This document shows, one piece after another, positions 61,701 to 64,000 of a stretch of DNA of 64,000 bases. The notes below the pieces were generated by a model. That model was not told the origin of the DNA. It ran no database searches and saw nothing but the letters and a program-made list of their open reading frames with translations. How positions within the stretch are numbered: the first letter of the stretch is position 1; each line of letters begins with the position of its first letter. The translations under genes were made by a program, and so were the position numbers. Source of the stretch: Phoronis australis (Eukaryota; Phoronida; Phoronidae); assembly GCA_002633005.1 (NCBI GenBank), contig NMRA01000157.1:615192-679191 (forward strand). The letters are read 5' to 3'.

Positions 61701-63113
61701 TTACATATTTCCTGCAGATGAGGGTTGCTAGCTGTTACTTTGTTACTGCATGAGATCACTCAGTGCTTAAAATGGCACACTGTGAAAAGTCAGCTTGAAG
61801 AGCACGGTCAGTTTGTTCTAAGCTTTGAAATCTCCTATTTGACAAGGAACAATTTGAGACTAATTTTATATTGGCAAGTCGTCTAAATCAAGAGTTAGAA
61901 AATGTGTCCGAAGGCCGGTTCATGGAAGAGAGTACTACCATCTTAACTGGGCCAAACCATAGGCAAATGGGCAGCTTTTCGACAAATTATGGCTAAACCG
62001 TCAAAGCCACGTAACTATAAGTAACTTTTGAGCATCTAAGCGACATATTCAGACGAGGCTAGTATTAAAAGCAAATAAAAAAGCAAATCAAACACTGTTA
62101 GACTGCTTCCAGTCAGTCATGTCAGCCTCCTTTGTCATGGCTGATTGCTCCAAATATAACATTGAGTTTCATGGAATCCTATAGTAAAGTCTGTACAAAA
62201 GGTACAAGTACTTCAGTGTAGGTTAAATAACCTTAATAAGAAGTAACTAGTTTTACATGCTGCATAAACATTCTTCAGTTGCTGTTAAGATGTCAGCTGT
62301 TAGTCTATTTCATTGCTTTTTCTTTTTTTTTGTTTCACAAAAAATAAGGAAGACTTTTGCTAGAAAAGTCCTGGAACATAGAAAAAGAAAACATTAAAGG
62401 AAAATTACAGGCCCACTGCATGGGTTTGCACACTGGTAATTGACAAAATACATGCCTTAGATGTCAGGAGAGTTGGCTGTGAACACACTTAATGCGGAGG
62501 ATTTTTGGCTTAAAAAGAGTACTAATAGCTGGTGAATGTCGAAGTGAAACCCAGTGACTGTTGCTATCGTGAATAAAGTTCACAACAGAAATATTGGATT
62601 TAAAAAGTAAGCTTCAAGTTGCTGTCAACTTGTGCACAATGCCCATGTCAAGGAGTATCACTTTTAAGACATGGGCCAAATGAGACTGGACATGCACATC
62701 CCTGGACGGAGACGACCTCAATATCCACCCAAACACATGCGTGGGCACATGAAATCAAGCAAATGCAAAGTCAAGCACATCTGAAACTCCAATACTGTCC
62801 TATCTGTATTTCCTTTGCAATGTCAACCAATCAAGAAATGAATATGTACTTGTCCAATGATGATGAGTCAACAGAGGTGTAACATCATCATAACAAACAT
62901 GATAGGCTATGCCAACAATTTGAGTGGAACATTAACCTCCACTGGACACATCTGACCAGAGGCTACATGATCAAATACTGCCAGGGGCAAAACTTGACCA
63001 CAACAATGGAAGACAGAGAATATCAGTCCATACTACAGAATTGGGCAGGTCAGGCAAGCTCAAACACAACACAAGTTAACTCAAGACTTTACTAAGCACC
63101 TATGTTTCTATCT
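58799..63113. other. Intergenic region between MRPS7 and the right-edge gene
   Basis: It contains the MRPS7 3' UTR (an ATTAAA is near 58970 and an AATAAA near 59874), AT-rich sequence, a weak repeat at 61900-62080 related to 53641-53860, and the ORF at 61087-61491. No confident exon was found. Confidence 0.45.
61087..61491 (+). other. 134-codon ORF, Ser/Pro-rich with a short coiled coil
   Basis: The first 90 codons are rich in S, P and T (for example SSPSDFSSSSPSFAPP). The end is CPGCNLKNETIAKLNLEIAQ followed by LKSKF, a CxxC-like pair and a short amphipathic helix. The layout recalls the 5' part of some LINE ORF1 proteins but no diagnostic motif is present. A short upstream ATG (61060) gives a similar MPSTPSDFSS start that stops at once. 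It may be a retroelement scrap. Confidence 0.25.
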
Positions 63114-64000
63114 TCATTCTGGATTTTCTGTGTATGAGATGAATGCATCTCCCGTCTCTTCAAGCTTCGCCAGTTCTTCCATACACAACTGATGCTCTAG
63201 TTTAATTTTTGTAATGACTTCGTCATGTTGACGGTAGAAAGCTCTGAGTCCAGTCTAAAATGGTAGCAAAATGACATTATTAAAGGGACATCTTCTTATG
63301 CACACAACATAACTACAACTCATAAGTTGGGACATTTGACCAGATCCATACAAAATATGTTTTCATACACTTGCAGAAAATAAATTCTTCTGATAACCAC
63401 CCAAAGCATCAACAAGTAAAAACGAGTGTTGAAATCTTTTGAATGGTTGACCAGTTGTACAGAAATTCTGACCACTTCAATTCATTAGAAGGAGCTTTTT
63501 CAAGTCCTGTTGAAGGCTGAAACCATTAGAAGTCTCAACTCTCCTCTTTAGAGACAGGGAAAAAATTCTGATTGACCTAGTTTAAAAAGCTGCTGACAGA
63601 CTTAGGCTGATTGGGAGAAACAGAAATAGCATCTTTTTCGTCAAATTTTTCATACGTCAACATTGCAACTCACTGAGCAGCAGAAATACGTTACTGGCAT
63701 TAGCATGACAGATGAGAAGAGTTTTAAATATGGCAACCAAGAGACAAGTGCCTTATAGAAGCACAGCATTGTGGGTAAATGCTCTACAACCAGAGTTACA
63801 TTGTGTTATTTCAGGATGTGGCTCCAGTTTTTATGGTGAGGAAAATTTTACTCCACGTTTGCAGTTATTCAACTTCTTTTTGTAATTTTGTGTCCAAAAA
63901 ATACACCTTTAACATTAAATACTTACAAACAAAAAGAATACATTGCACAAGCAAGGATAACCAATTTGTGATGCAATTCAAAATATACTTACCAAATCAG
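63114..64000 (-). CDS. Unidentified gene, last coding exon and the edge of the one before
   Basis: The minus-strand exon 63254-63114 follows a ccattttag acceptor and encodes TGLRAFYRQHDEVITKIK, then LEHQLCMEELAKLEETGDAF, then ISYTENPE and stop (46 aa). Bases 64000-63993 end in CTGATTTG/gtaagt, a perfect donor in matching phase, so the preceding residues would be D-L. The C terminus is charged and looks helical, perhaps a coiled coil. I do not recognise the family; the rest of the gene lies beyond the window. Confidence 0.5.

Overview
This is an AT-rich animal nuclear sequence. It has introns with GT/AG borders, long intergenic stretches full of small repeats, and genes whose closest recognisable relatives are bilaterian proteins. 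A marine invertebrate deuterostome (hemichordate, echinoderm or cephalochordate) would fit, but I cannot fix the species from the sequence. Three lone N bases (10412, 16631, 33211) show this is a draft assembly; at least one of them (16631) probably joins two alleles.

Three genes are readable from start codon to stop codon, and two run off the window. (1) Minus strand, 9151 to 1393 and off the left edge: the first coding exons of a secreted or membrane protein with a signal peptide followed by cadherin-like sequence. (2) Plus strand, 31212-42848: a 12-exon MBOAT1/2-type lysophospholipid acyltransferase, 477 aa, including a 27-nt microexon. (3) Minus strand, 52014-47903: a 4-exon LRRC14/PRAME-family leucine-rich-repeat protein, 517 aa. 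(4) Plus strand, 53463-58798: a 6-exon mitochondrial ribosomal protein S7 gene, 234 aa. (5) Minus strand at the right edge: the last exon (63254-63114) of an unidentified gene plus 8 bases of the exon before it. The splice phases agree at every junction used.

The LRRC14-like and MRPS7 genes stand head to head about 1.45 kb apart; the acyltransferase and the LRRC14-like gene converge. The five genes show no common pathway; the layout is ordinary eukaryotic gene order.

Between and inside the genes lies a dense set of non-autonomous elements. There is a 1.4-kb foldback element with near-perfect 148-bp arms (26710-28130), a 1.3-kb and a 3.4-kb element with inverted ends rich in GGGCG-TTA motifs, and several 200-500-bp MITEs, one with a clear 6-bp target duplication. 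Other repeats include a solo-LTR-like block, a LINE 3' remnant, tRNA-like SINE copies, a module-repeat family ending in a short palindrome, and three minisatellites with 18-, 32- and 49-bp units. I found no tRNA, rRNA or CRISPR array, and no sign of a novel defence or metabolic system. The most useful observations are the gene models, the likely allele-join artefact at 16025-16942 and the repeat families.
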